A stretch of 64,000 nucleotides of DNA from Mesorhabditis belari (taxonomy: Eukaryota; Nematoda; Chromadorea; Rhabditida; Rhabditidae). The position numbers and the translations under genes were made by a program. Each line of letters starts with the position of its first letter. Positions within the stretch are counted from its first letter, which is position 1. Below, one piece after another: positions 12,233 through 24,639 of the stretch. The notes beneath the pieces are model-generated. The model was not told the DNA's origin. It made no database searches and saw nothing but the letters and a program-made list of their open reading frames with translations. The stretch lies in the NCBI GenBank assembly GCA_958450365.1, contig CAUEEP010000740.1, positions 921,501 to 985,500 on the forward strand. Direction: 5' to 3'.

Positions 12233-13742
12233 CAATAATGACCATGTTTAGAGTTTTGATTGTGTATCCCTTACCTGCATTTGTTGATTACCTTAAATTT
12301 ATCAATCCGCTTGGATGTTAGATTTTTTAGATTTGGAACAGGACGAATTTGGAGGGATTTAGAAACTAATCAAAATAAATCCGCATAACGTTTTTATTTA
12401 AATTGATGATAGTAAGTGAGAACCGTTTTATTTTAAGGAGTTTCAATTAAACTAGATGCACTTGCAGAGAGACTTTTAAAACACACGAGCTTTATCCACG
12501 CAATTTACAAAAGGTCCAGTTTTAGAAGCAGGCTCACAAAGTACCAAAAATGACAGTTTTATAAAGATAAGTCCCCAGGTGGGTTTTTGTCTCATTTTCC
12601 GTGCACACGCTATCCCCCTCATTGCTGAAGCAAGACGAGCCCCGAAGATGGTTTCCAAGTCTTTTTAGTCCCTCATATTTGCCCCCTTCCCCACTTTTCG
12701 TCGATCGGGGCGCGGCAGCTCACCCCGGGAAAGGAGGGGAAGAGGAGCACAATCACGCTAACAACATATGCTGACGCATTTCTCCGTCTTTATTATTTCC
12801 CTTTTATTTCTCTCGTCTCTCGTCTTCCACTATGCCCGCTTTCTCACCATCTGACCCCCTCTTCCAGCTAGCTTATCTATTGACACCTTCCATGGTGCTC
12901 CTCTTTCTTCCCAGCTCTCGCCTCGCAAAATGATCTTTTCTATCAGGACACTTTCTTATAGACTTTTGAAAGAGTAAAAAATCTACTAACAGATTTTCAT
13001 AAACTAAGAGATTACTCGAAGTTTTGACGCATTCAAACGTCCCTCTCTACCCGTAGAAATCGGAGATTCCAACATGAGACCAAAGCGAGATGGGGTCTGT
13101 TTCTTCCCAAATGCATTTTAGTGTTTTCCCAGGTACAGAGAGTAGGTAACGATAAATTCGATGACCCGTCACCAGATAATATCTTTTTCATCCGAAAACA
13201 ACACAATCTTGGAATTGGATTTCTCTTTGGGGTATCCCTTTCTTTTTGCCTTTTGCCGAAAATATCGATTGATTGTGAACCTTTCTTTGATTTTGATTGA
13301 GGGCGTGCATTCCTGGCTGGAATAAGCGTGACTTTTTTAGTTCGGGGTTTCCCAGGCAAAAAATAATGCCCTCGTCAAAGCTTTTGTTGCTTTGAATCAG
13401 CATTTAGGAACTGTCGCTAATGTACTTTCGTATCGTGCACAATATCAAGCACCAACTGGACTTAGTGCGTGCTGATGTGCCCACTAAACTTAGCCAGCGA
13501 CATAACTCAGAAATTCTTGAAAACTTTCCTTGAAGAGCAATACCTCAGAACTTAGTGGTACCTCAATGGGTTATTGATACAGCTTGTAGATTATATGAGG
13601 ATCCACATTTATTACATTTTAATTTTGATTGTTTGATGATAAACTTTATTTACGGATGACTGTTTTTGAAATCAAACTAGAAAAAGAATGCGCTATCTCT
13701 GGATATACTCACTAGAAGGAAAGAAACCCAAAAACAAGAAAT
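12233..13742. other. Intergenic region between TGT and glutamate dehydrogenase
   Basis: About 1.5 kb with no convincing gene. A higher-GC stretch lies near 12660-12740. Open frames on the minus strand at 13033-13403 overlap in two frames and lack recognisable motifs. The 3' regions of the two convergent flanking genes should lie here. Confidence 0.4.
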
Positions 13743-16496
13743 CTACAACAAGATCAGTGCATATTTGGAGAATTCATTTTGTAATGTGAAACCGCTAGTT
13801 CGACAAGTGTGATCGACTCTCTCGATCGAGTTACAATATCTGCAGCTTCGTGCGGATCGTCAAGACAAGGTTGTATTGCACGAGCAGTACGAATGCCAGT
13901 TTTCTCTCCTGAGCGTTGCATCGTGTATTCCAAGCCAGAGTGAACCGATTATCTTTCTCCGAGGCTCCAAGCCATACAAGCCTAAGTATTTTAAAAAACT
14001 AGTGTTAAAATAATCCCACTTACAAGAACGCATCATTTGGTTCTACGGGGCAGGTTGCCAGTGCATACTCAGTAGATTTTTTACAGATTTCTAAATTTAG
14101 GAGATGCTATTGGCAGATTACTGGGCAAACTCACGGAGAAGATGTCTGGTTAGTTTTCACGCTCACTACTTGAAGGCATGAGCGACCAAACGAGACGTGG
14201 TTGAGATTCTTCATCCATTCAAAGAGCGAGACCTAAGATTAAACCCAGTTAAAAGGTTGCCAAAGCCAAAACTAACCGTCCACCACCAGGGTTTACATAC
14301 ATATCAGGATGACCAAACCAGTATTCACCACGAGCCAACAGGGCTTGTCTAAGCAGCTTGGAGTTTGTTGTGTAACACCCGTCTGTGACTTCAATCTTAA
14401 AAGCATTAAGCAACCCAATCTTGACCCAATTATCCTGAAGTTATCTTCCCTGACAGGGATAACAAAAGTGATTTTACCTTAGCTTGAACCAGTGTGCATT
14501 GGTTTGTGAATGGCTTTTTCACAAGCAGCGCTGGGATGAGAATGTCGCATTTTCTAGCGAAATCAAGTCGGTGAGAACTCAGTAGCTCTTAGCTCCGGAA
14601 ATCCGCGATAGGTTCCATGCTCATCTTTCCAGTTCCCTCAGCTCTTTTGGATGAATTCAGGTTGGGTTCGTAGATAGCTGGTTCTTCATTCCCAAAAGTA
14701 GACTCAAATTCAAGCCGAAGGGGAGTTATAAAGAGAGTTATCCTGTAGTAGAAACTCCACAACGTAAAAATCTCACCTGCACAATTCCGTAGCAGATACC
14801 TCCTTTAGTAGAATAACACCTTATTGTGAAGTCCGACATTACCCAAACCTTCTGCCAATGGAAGATTTTCCAGCAAGCCCGGTAAATTAGGCCAATCTAC
14901 ATTTTGCATGAACATTCCTAAATAAACACTGTACTTGAAGACATATACTCAGGGTCATTTGCGTTTTACACCTCAAAGTCCTTTCCCTTTCCCCCGGCCC
15001 GGTACACTTGAAACTGACGTCCGTGAATTCCTCCAGAAGGGGCAATCCGATTTCCGGTCAATACAGGCAGGGCGTCTTTTCTCACGGTTAGTCCATCAGT
15101 TTGTGTCGTAGGTACTAATTTTTATCAATTAGGAATCTTGATAACAAACGTTTTGTTATCGGCTATAAATATTATTCGAAACAAAATCTGCTCTCGCCTC
15201 CCGCAATCCAGGTCTTTCCCACTCTCTCGGTACTCAGGGTAATTGGAGTTCAGGTGAGACCAGTGGGTAGAACTAGCGAAGATCTCATCAAACGCTAATG
15301 CCAGCGATTCAGAACACAGAGCTTTGGAACTTTTTACGTTCGAAGGTAGCCACTGTTCTGAGCATCAAGCAGGCATAGCATTTTATTTCAAAGTGGCCAC
15401 CCTATCAGGTGCTGGGTACGTCAATTCCAGGCCCCAAAATCGCTTTCTTGGCAAAACTCTGATAGCGATCGTCGAGTGATCTGTAAGAAAATAACTTCAT
15501 AAGCATTAATCTCAAACCACACTTTTCTTTTTCATACTCGAAGTACAGCTTAGGGTCAATCTTCACTCCTCCTTTCAGCTCCTCCACAGTACATCAACCA
15601 CGGCTTTTGTTGTATGTCATCATTGCGGACAAGGCTTTGACTTCATCTTCGCACACATCAGAGAGAACTCACCGAATACCTAGGCAATGAAATGATACTT
15701 GCCCGCCTACTTCGGTACCTCCTTTATTTGGAGTCCTGTGCTCCAGGTGTTGAGAGCGCCACGCTTCGATGATTTTCGAATTCTCCCTTTTTCGCGACGA
15801 ATGGGAAGGTGATGCCTCCATAGACCTAGAGAATGAGTCTAAAATAAAAACTCCCCCGAACCTTGTTCACTGGCCCGGTTGACTTTGGGAATTCCCAGAC
15901 AGATTTCCCTTTCTTTTTGGTTCTGTCCATCACCCTGATACTCCTCGACCAGCTGGGTTCCAAAACACTTAGGCTCCTTTGTCACGAAATAGTCGACCAT
16001 CTAAATTGAAATATCATTAAAAAAAAAAAGAAAAACGCTACTTTAAAGGACGAAGAAGTTGATCTGCTCCTCCATCGGTTTCATGTCTCATGGTCCTTTC
16101 ATTACAAGATTGAAAGCGAAATAGTCTACCTTGTTGTTATTTAAGCGTGAAAACGAGTGTCTAGATTCAGTACCTCCACCCTGTTCTCAAAGTTTATCAT
16201 CTTGATAGTGGTGACTATCAAAGCTAAAGCTCCTACCATTGTTATTCACCTACCGGTCACTTTCCAGGCCTAAAATAACTTTCTCTTTTACAGGTGAATC
16301 CAACCTTATCATGTTACCTTTTATCTAAAAAGGCAACACACCCAGATCCATTAATATATTTTTTGGAATAATTTAATGATTGAGCATTTCCAGAGTGTGG
16401 GTCCAAGTTGAGCCAGAGGACGTTCACCAGTGCCCTTACATTTGCAAGACGGCCAGAGCGACGCCTTGACGAGAGAACCTTGAGGGTCGACAGCAT
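13743..16496 (-). pseudogene. gdh-1: Glutamate dehydrogenase (mitochondrial) with frame breaks
   Basis: Glutamate dehydrogenase interconverts glutamate and 2-oxoglutarate in the mitochondrial matrix. The start ATG at 16496 opens a basic, Ser/Arg-rich leader (MLSTLKVLSSRRRSGRLANV) that looks like a targeting peptide. Downstream pieces include [72 protein letters not shown] (the substrate-binding lysine region), [34 protein letters not shown] (dinucleotide fold), ARKCDILIPA, NLNHVSFGR, ALATCPVEPNDAFLA, EYTMQRSGEK and the terminus RTSGFTLQNEFSKYALILL with TAG at 13745-13743. The pieces are in family order but need many one-base frame shifts. Exon-intron ends are otherwise typical, so this copy retains introns and is not a processed pseudogene. 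Confidence 0.82.
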
Positions 16497-16836
16497 CCTA
16501 TAATTAAAGTTAAAAATCCGGAGCTTACAATTCGAAAGGGAAAGAAAATCCTTATTCCCACTTGGGGTCTGAACTGCGGGCAACCACCGAAAAGACATAC
16601 TTTTAGCCACGCCCTTTCAGACACGCAGCGTTTCAGCGATTTTCTTTTTGCTCGAGCCTGACCCCTCTCACAAACAGGCCTATCGGCTTGAGATCATGAA
16701 CATTTGAAACAGCAAACTACTTGGTTCAAAATCAGGCAGCCGAAAAGAAAAACCCACTCCGAACGTCTAAAGTTTTACGTAATAAGTTGCAGCAATCCAT
16801 TGTATTTAGCAAAAAGCCAGAAACAACAATATTTAT

Positions 16837-18012
16837 TCAAAAATTAACAGATTTGCAATGAGTGGTCGTCCGTTTAGCCGCAAGTCTTCGGTCACGTTCT
16901 TCAGCAATAGTCAGCTTAATTTCCCTTTTGAGAAGGTAGAGACACAAAGAGCCTTTGTTCCTTTTTCTGTGATGAAGACATTCGAGATTCTAAAGAATTA
17001 TTTGAGTTTGAAATAAAACTTATCTTTCATAATTTGGCTCTGTTTTTCGCCCGATGTAACAGGGATGAAACCCTATTATCTGCATTATCAGCAAAATAGG
17101 GACTGGCCTCGACCGGAAGTTTTCGCTATAGCCCCGGCCTTTTCTCCACATTTCCAATAACTTACCGTGTTCGCAACGTATCGTCCAACATCATCTTTGA
17201 CGTGAATGATGTCGAAGCTTCCTGGGTGATGGTCGTGATGGGCAATCACTCCACACGTCCAACGTTACGACCGTCAGTAATCATAACGGAAGGTTACCAG
17301 TTTCGAATCCGGACGAAATCAGTGTCTGTCCGCTGTCTGGTAACCTCCATCACAACAGTGTCATGTTAACCTAAATAAAGCCCTACTAAAAGCAGTTAGA
17401 AGAGCGCCACCTTGACCTGTGGATCGAGGGTAACGGAGAGTGCGTCCATCGTGAACAGTGATGAGTGGGACATTCTTGGGTCCTGTGTACTTGTTGGTGA
17501 CTTTGCAGGCTTGAATTGTCCACTCAGCTGCGGTGATACGGTTAGCACGGCGAAGCATCGTCCTGAGCATCGTAGAGGAGACGGAATGTCTCGTTCGTTT
17601 TCGCGCGATCGAGATCACATCCATGAAACCCGCACAGGTAACATCTCGGTACGAACCTAAATTTCAGAATGAAATAGATACCCCAATATTGAAAGCCTCG
17701 CTTAAAGCCAATACTAGTCCTGGAAGAAATTTTATTCTAATTTTCTACTTTAACTCGAACAAAAGACAATATTACCGTTTCCGTCAACCTTGGTGAGGCA
17801 CTGCATGCAGATCTTGCAAGGCTTCATCATAAGTAAAACCATACTTCAGACGATTACCGGATGAAGAGAACTCATTAACTCAGTGGCTCTCCTCAATTTG
17901 TGTCCCTCCGTGCACTGGTCGAGGCGCAAAAGTTCCTCCAAAGTTTATCGAGCATCCAATTCTTGGGCGCAACAAGGCGCATCAAATGCTTCTTCAATCC
18001 TACCCGAGCCAT
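16837..18012 (-). pseudogene. rps-4: 40S ribosomal protein S4 with frame breaks
   Basis: RPS4 is a small-subunit ribosomal protein with S4 and KOW domains. The start at 18012 gives MARVGLKKHLMRLVAPKNWM then LDKL, the family's amino terminus. Later pieces are NRLKYGFTYDEA, KICMQCLTKVDG (reached only after removing one extra T near 17820), GFMDVISI, GPKNVPLITVHDGRTLRYP, TNRERHPGSFDIIHVKDDVG (partly in shifted frames) and the carboxyl end IKLTIAEERDRRLAAKRTTT. At least four single-base frame slips occur in a protein that is essential and nearly invariant. An AATAAA signal lies just past the stop on the minus strand. Introns are kept, so it is not a retrocopy. Confidence 0.85.
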
Positions 18013-19073
18013 GTTTTACTGATGACCTCAAGAGTCTAAGCAAAAATCTTATGAGTTACTTTAAGTAAAAACAAGCGAAAGGAATCCGAGAAAGAACATA
18101 AATTCAAAATATTTACGAAGCGAGAAATGAAAATTTCTTGCAACAGCAAAGGATTTTTTGCGACAAGAAAATAAAAGATATTCAAGCAAAGATGGAATGT
18201 CTAAAATTTTTAGGCCCCTCAAATTGTTACTGTTAAATCCTGGCGGAGCGCAAAATAACAATAGCGTCGACTTTGAAAGCAAAGGAAGAAGAAGAATTTT
18301 AGTTCTCGCTTTGCGCTCAATCCCCTACAACGTAAAAAAGAAGCACACCACCTGGAGACATAAACACGAGAAAGTATGCAGCATTTAAGGGGGTAGTGGG
18401 ACAAAAACTACGCTTTTTTCGCGGGAAAGGCGCTTGGAAGGCCGTAGAGCTTCAAATATTTTTTCATAAAAACTCGGAAAAGCGCTAAGTTGCCTAGTTT
18501 TTGCCTTTTAGCCCAGATTTGATGTGTCAGCGAGGTTTTATTTGTCGATTCCGGAATCTACTTGCTCCCATTCCCTTAGATGACTATTTTTGAAGCTCTC
18601 CCGGCCTTTCCGAAGGTCTTTTCCAGCGAAGGAGTCGCATTATCCCATTTCAGAAATCTAAACGAAAAGAATTTAAACGTCTATTATTGATGAGAAAGTA
18701 GATATTAAAAGCAATGTTGGCCACAAAGCTGATATAGGTTTCATAAATGCCTTCCTCTCCAGGTATTATTTAACTTATCTGCTACATCTATGAAAGGGAT
18801 AAGGATCCATTTAATCGTAATGATAGGTTGTAGCCCGGATCTATTAGATCAGCGTGCCGAGGCTGAGTGAGTTGCAAGCTCCCCATTACCCTCAAAGCAC
18901 CTAGGTACCTAACGTTTTTAGCATCCGCTTTACCTTCTGTATTTCTTTATTAACTTGCGCGGAATCTAGCTGTTAGCACCTAATTAGCTTTCTTTGGTTC
19001 TCATTACCTAGGGTTGTAAAGCTTCATTTACATAAGTTTCATTCTTCAGATATTACGTTTACTCAGATCCAAA
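18013..19073. other. Divergent intergenic region between RPS4 and eIF4A
   Basis: About 1.06 kb between two divergent translation genes, so it should hold both promoters. Short open frames near 18061-18404 have no recognisable motif. No TATA box was obvious next to either start. Confidence 0.45.
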
Positions 19074-20624
19074 ATGGCTGCGAGTCGACATTACTGGGGT
19101 GATCGAAACCATTATGACAAGGTAAGTATTTGCAATTTTTTGTCTACTTTACTTCTGCTTTTAGATTTGAAAGCAGCCTTTGACGATATGAGTCTCAAGG
19201 AAGAGCTCCTTCGTGGTATCTACTCTTTCTTATGGTTTTGAAAAACCTTCGTAATCCAGCAACGTGCTATTGTTCCAGCTCTAACAGGTATCAACCAATT
19301 TATAATCTTATTTGTTTATCTTACGTTTATCATTCAGGACGGGATCTCGTGCTCAGGCACAATCTGGAACAGGTAAAACTGCTACGTTGCCATCTCCGTT
19401 CTTCAACGAAAGATGCGAGGCAACTGGAAGAAGATTATTCAAGCGCTTATAATGGCTCCCACGCGTGAATTAGCTCAACAAATTCTTAAGGTCCTTTTTG
19501 TTGAGTTTGAGCTTTACGCTCATTGTTTAGGTGCTTTATTGCTTTGAGTCAATACATGAATATCGGTGTACATGGCTGCGTTGGAGGAACTTTGCTACGA
19601 GATGATCAGCAGGCGCTCGGCTCTCCCGAACTCGTGTTGTTGTTGGTACTCAGGACATACGCGTGGATATGATTAATCAGGGGGATATTTTGGTAAGAAG
19701 TTTACGCGTTTGATACTTATTTTCTTGTTGTTTAGATCCCGTGATATCAAAATGTTTGTTCTTGATGAAGCCGATGAAATACCTTCTCGTGGATTTAAGG
19801 TCCATTTATAAAGTATTACAAGCATATGCCAGAAGTGTACAAGTGAAGTTTTTATGGTCCTTTTTTAATTAGGAAGAAAGTGCTTCAAGGTTTTCTGTTA
19901 TCTGCGACTCTTCCCGCAGACGTTCTCGAAGTGCGCAGGAGTTGTATGAGACCCAATCAAGATTCTTGTGCGAAAGAGGAGCTTACTCTTGAAGGAATCA
20001 GCCAATATTTCATTGATGTCGGCGAAGATGTTGGTGTTTTGGTTTTGTTCGTTTAAAATCCAATTTTTAGAAAAACAAGTTCGAGACGCTTCTGGATTTT
20101 TACAAGGCTATTAGCGTCACTCAAGCAGTAATTTTTTGCAACACTCGAAACGTGTCGAACAGATTACCGGAGAGATCTTGGTCGAAACCAGTTCACTTGT
20201 TTCATCTATTCATGGTGACAGTGGAGCAAACAAGAAGAGAGGTACAATCATTTGTTATCATTGTAGTCTCTTTTTAGAATATCGTAAAATGCGTGCCTTC
20301 CGAAGCCGGATCTTCTCGAATTTTGATTTACAACCGATTTATTAGCCCAAGGAACCGATGTTCAGCGGGTTTCGCTCGTCATCAATTATGATTTGCCTAT
20401 GAATCGCAAAGAAACTACATTCACCAGATTAGTCGTTCGGGACGCTTCGAGTCGCAAAATGAAGCATTTAATTGATTGACTGCAAAGTGGGCAATTTGAT
20501 TTTATGTTTTCATTTGAGGAACTGCTATCAACTTCATCACGGAAAGGACGCACATGGATTTGAGGGATATTGAGACCTTTTATCAGACGCACATTGAAGA
20601 AATGCCTATGGATATTGCTGATAG
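19074..20624 (+). pseudogene. inf-1: Eukaryotic initiation factor 4A (DEAD-box helicase) with frame breaks
   Basis: eIF4A is the ATP-dependent RNA helicase of the cap-binding complex. The start at 19074 gives MAASRHYWGDRNHYDK, then FDDMSLKEELLRGIYS, YGFEKPS and IQQRAIVPALTG (Q-motif region). Motif I AQSGTGKTA lies at about 19352-19385, MAPTRELAQQILK at about 19452, the DEAD box FVLDEADEI at about 19758, motif [11 protein letters not shown] at about 19898, [15 protein letters not shown] at about 19978, [28 protein letters not shown], and the terminus [19 protein letters not shown]. All canonical helicase motifs are present, but at least six single-base slips break the frame, for example a missing G near 19253. 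Introns are short and end in TTTAG or TTCAG. The unbroken motif set argues for sequence error over old decay. Confidence 0.85.
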
Positions 20625-21030
20625 GCCACAATTCTTGTGTCTATTTTTTTTTGTTGACTATAAAAATAAATGTTGTTAATTTTCCTACTCATGCAGCTCG
20701 AATCTTCACTTTGCATCTTTAAATTGTGAATCGCTACGCGTCCTCGTTTCAAATCTGCAAACGTTGGGATTACAGTTGCATTTTTAAACTTCGTGGTATC
20801 CATTCGCAATGTTTGTGTTTTCAAGCAAATTTGTTGACTGCCAAAAGGTTTTGCTTTATCACCTCACCCTACAAGTACACTAAAATACTAGCACCATTCA
20901 TTTTGTGATTTCTCACAAAAACGATCCTTTACAATTTTTAATAGTTTAGTCGTGAACTTTTACTGTTTTTCTTCCCAAAAGTTTCTATTTTGTGTAGTAT
21001 TTTATAAAAGATTCAATTTCTCATTTTTAG
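20625..21030. other. Short gap between eIF4A and the Utp12-domain gene
   Basis: About 400 bp between two genes on the same strand, ending in a TTTTTAG acceptor placed directly before the next ATG (21031). This could be an intron with an unrecognised upstream exon, or an outron for spliced-leader trans-splicing, possibly in an operon. No coding signal was recognised. Confidence 0.4.
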
Positions 21031-22265
21031 ATGAAAGAGAAAGCTAATGAGGTGAACGGAGAGATGAAGAAAAACCAAAACAAAACCGCTCAATCTACCG
21101 CTTGGGGAGCTCAAAAAAGAGAACAACAGCAAGAGACCTACTAGAACAAAGGGATGTCAGGTCTGATGATTTTGTTAATTTTTTTATGAAAAACTTTATA
21201 AAAGCTATATCAGCTGGTATCAAGGACCACACAAACCTTCTACTTCAGGGGAATCTATGGCTGTCATTCTTACTCAAGGTGATCTTGTTAATTTTATTTA
21301 TTTAAAATTGAACTTTAGGTTTAATAGCCAAAGACCGAGCGACGGTTGATTCGGTTCTTTCTAAATCGGACATTAGTATTTATTCAAGGTAGATTTTTCA
21401 TGTTTGCTTCAGAATTTCACAGATCTTTTTAGGCAACATTAGCTGAAATGCCGGTAACGAATATTGTGCCGCTGCTAAAGCCATCGAGTCAGAATTTATT
21501 GTCAAGAAATGTTATGGAGTAAAGGAAAATGATATGGAGTATTTTTTATATTCTTTTTAGCCTACGACCATGGCTACGATGGGCCCAAGCTACAATTTCC
21601 ATGCACATGAGCTACTTATCGACAGTAACTTCCACTTGAAATTTTCCAAAACTTTTTGTTCAGTTGCCTACACTTGATTCCGGAAATTGGCGGCCTTATG
21701 GATTGGATGAGAACCAGGGCCACAAATTCTTCTCCCCTTTTGGCGCCTTCATGGAAAAATGTTTGTAATATTGAATTTTTAGATTAGCACATGGCATTAG
21801 CATCATCGTTCATTTTCTTAATTTTTAGGTGTGTCCTTGTCGAGGCACATTGAAAAGCGAAGCAATAAGCTTTTGGAGCCTCTGCCTCAACCAATCGTTG
21901 TCTTTAATACAGGTTGCCTACCATTTGTGTATAGTGCAATTTTTTTCTTCGTTTAGATGAAGTTTGCTACCTGAGACTATTCAGGAGAATCACCGGTCGA
22001 AAAAATCAGACGCTTAGGCAGTAGTGAAAATGAGGTTGAGTTCTCCTTTTATATTTCAAAACTTGAATTTTTTTTCTTATAGGTTAGGTGGAGCGACGAG
22101 CTATTGCTACTAAGGACCAAACAATGGGAACAGAAGATAGCGAAAGTGAAGAAGAATCCGGAAGACCGAGGAAAATGGGCCAAAAGACATTAGAAATGGA
22201 GAGGGGATACTGAGATGATGGAAGATGAAGAGACGACGACTTCGATGAAGAACCCCGATGAATAA
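21031..22265 (+). pseudogene. Utp12-domain protein (WDR43/UTP5-like carboxyl part) with frame breaks
   Basis: The gene starts MKEKANEVNGEMKKNQNKTA after a TTTTTAG acceptor. It then shows IAKDRATVDSVLSKSDI, ATLAEMPVTNIVPLLK, WLRWAQATISMHMSYLST, PEIGGLMDWMRTRATNS and RHIEKRSNKLLEPLPQPIVV in broken frames, and ends in an acidic tail (GTEDSESEEES) with TAA at 22263-22265. The order resembles the Utp12 domain that closes WDR43/UTP5, a small-subunit processome protein acting in nucleolar pre-rRNA maturation. The WD40 propeller expected upstream is absent, so either the gene is naturally short or it is truncated. Family assignment is by remembered motif pattern and is moderate. Confidence 0.5.
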
Positions 22266-22583
22266 ACCGTTGGGAGAGCTTGGAGTTGTTTTGCTAAGTT
22301 GTGGGATTTTGCTTGGAGTTTGACTCATTTTGTCTTGTTTTGCTTGGTTTTTACAGATCGTTGAAATTGTTGTCATTTGTTGTTAAATTGTTAAAGTTTT
22401 AGAAATTTATCACGATCTGTGAAAAACACCAAGACAAACGGATATGCAAGGGAAGAAAGACGATACAGTGAGATATTGGAATCCGAGAAAATAAGCTCAA
22501 CAAGCACCAATCACCAGAACCAAATGAGCTAGAAAAAAGACATTTTCTGTTTTAGTTTTGAATTATGACAAAAATGGATCCAA

Positions 22584-24633
22584 TTATAGTGCTCTCAATT
22601 CGATATCATCCTTTTCTCCCTCTCTCAAAGCATTTGCTCGACATACGGTTTCAGCGTAAACATAGATCTTAATTTGCCTTTGAATAAAAGATATTCCTTT
22701 GTTCAGAACCCCGAAGATTGCAAATAGAGTTCCAGAGCTCTCGGTATAAAACAATTCCTGCCAAAGGGACGAGACCTGCTTGCATTGTGTCATCACTGTT
22801 GCCTACCGCTCCTGAAATGTATTTATTTTTCAATTTATTTCGGAAATTCGAGTTTTTGTTCTCAAACCTGATGCAGCAGCTCCAAGTCCTCCCCAAAAGT
22901 GGACTGTCCCCTGCTAAAGCTATCCATTACTGAAAATTTTGATTGGATAAAATAGTTTTTCTATGCTAACTTTGAAAGCTTCACCGTAATCTTGGCTTCA
23001 AATGAGGGTTTACAATCAGGGACCGAAAGTAGCAAGTCTGGCTAACAATAAGATTAAGGCGCAAGCTTACGGTATTTTACTGAGAGTCGCTTTTTAGAAA
23101 ACACATCGCTGAACATATGTGGATTACTGACCTGATGCACCAGTCCTCTTTTCTCCAGATTCACCCGCTTGCCCTTTTCTAATTCAGCCTGAAATACGGT
23201 TTGGGTCATTCATTTCACACTCTTTTCAGCTACATTTATATCTTCCTTTGTACCTTCTCCAACATTTTTCGGTCGTACTTCTGAGGCTCCAATCTAGATT
23301 TTTTTTTCTGGAAATCATTCCTCTTCATAGCCTTACCTTTTGGGCATTTGTCAAAAATATTCAATGCAGTAATTCCATGTTTTGTATGTAATGTAGTAAT
23401 AGCTTCTCAGGCATGCATTCTTGGACCGAGAAGTTGACTAAAGGGGAGAAATATGTATACCTCATCAAATAGGATATACTCCTCGATCCATTCCTCGACA
23501 GTATATATGAGTTTGCTTCATGGCATGCCTCAGATACATAAAAGACGAGCATTTTGCATTGAGTACTCCTTGCCTCAGGCAATGTCCCTCCATCAAATGT
23601 TGCCGCGTATTCCCCTGGAAATTTCAGAGTTCTCCTAGAGCTCGAGGTTTCTTGCCTTAAAGAATTAGATCATTTTTCGACAAGTCACCGCTTTTCCATT
23701 CACCATCTGAAATTTCCTAGCATTATCAGGTCAAGAGAATTTGTTAAACGCTTTGGTTTCAATATGTGCGGTTCAAGAAGAGCAACGACCATCTTGCCGG
23801 ACTTCTTCTCGAAAGATTGGTCGAAGATCTAGAATCGAATATCTACAATAAGCTAGCTAGATTACGGTAGACTACGAATTCATCTCTTAATTGTTTTCCA
23901 GCTCTGTGTTTTTAAGAGCGTATCGCCTTTCAGAGATTACCGTAACCTTGCCCCTCTTTTCTTTGAGTTCTTTGAGAAAAAATCTTGAGTTATTTTACCT
24001 TTGACTTCTTATTTGTCCTCGAAAGGATCCCCTTTCAGCAACTCGATGTCCTGGGAAAGAGTTAAGTAAAACGTAAAAAGTGAGATAAAAACCTGGATGG
24101 GGTAATAAAAAGCATTGAATCTCTTCAAAACAGGAATGAATTTGTTCTCTATACCGTTTTCAATTCTTCTGGTTGATCGGGTTCTGTCTGAAAGTTTAGG
24201 ATCAAAAGCATTGCTTGGGTGAAATCACTGACTTTCAATACTTGATCAGGGAATTGTACTCCACCCTCTTTTCCATAGGGGAAATCTTCGGGTGCTTTGA
24301 AGTCGCGCAATACAAAAGACTAGTGACTAAAATTGTTTTTGTTAAAAGTAGCAGTTTTTTCCGACTTGAAACGGTGTTCCGAATTGTTTTGCTTCTCTCA
24401 ATGCCAAACGGCCATATTCAACAAAAGGAAGTGAAAGATGTTGAGAGGAATCCTCCTGGAAATCAGTGTTTCTTTTTGATTTCTTTGATTTCTTTTGATT
24501 TCTGTTTTCAAAAGCCTGTATCGTGTCAACGAGATTGTAGATTTGTACAGAGCTGACAATTGTTGAAAGAGCGAAAATGGTTGTGCATTGCATGTAAGTG
24601 GAGGCATTGTCAAAGGTTCCTTGTTGTGTCCAT
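22584..24633 (-). pseudogene. atln-1: Atlastin-family GTPase, 5' part missing, frame breaks
   Basis: Atlastins are dynamin-like GTPases of the endoplasmic reticulum that fuse tubules. On the minus strand the first recognised exon begins at about 24633 with [20 protein letters not shown] (following the G3 Asp-Thr-x-Gly), then [18 protein letters not shown] and [26 protein letters not shown] follows at about 24110 and FEKKSGKMVVALLEPHIL at about 23790. Further downstream, ATFDGGTLPEARSTQ (about 23590) and GTLFAIFGVLNKGISF (about 22730) may be the middle domain and first membrane segment, but this is weak. The P-loop (G1) and switch I should lie upstream but were not found between 24640 and the collagen gene. 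Frame slips are frequent. Confidence 0.6.
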
Positions 24634-24639
24634 CTAAAA

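Noticed and set aside
13033..13403. Two overlapping minus-strand frames of 108 and 71 residues
   Set aside because: No motif, no splice links to the adjacent glutamate dehydrogenase, and composition is unremarkable.
16837..18012. RPS4 as a processed retrocopy
   Set aside because: Intron-like breaks with splice signals lie between coding pieces and no poly(A) tract follows, so it derives from genomic DNA.
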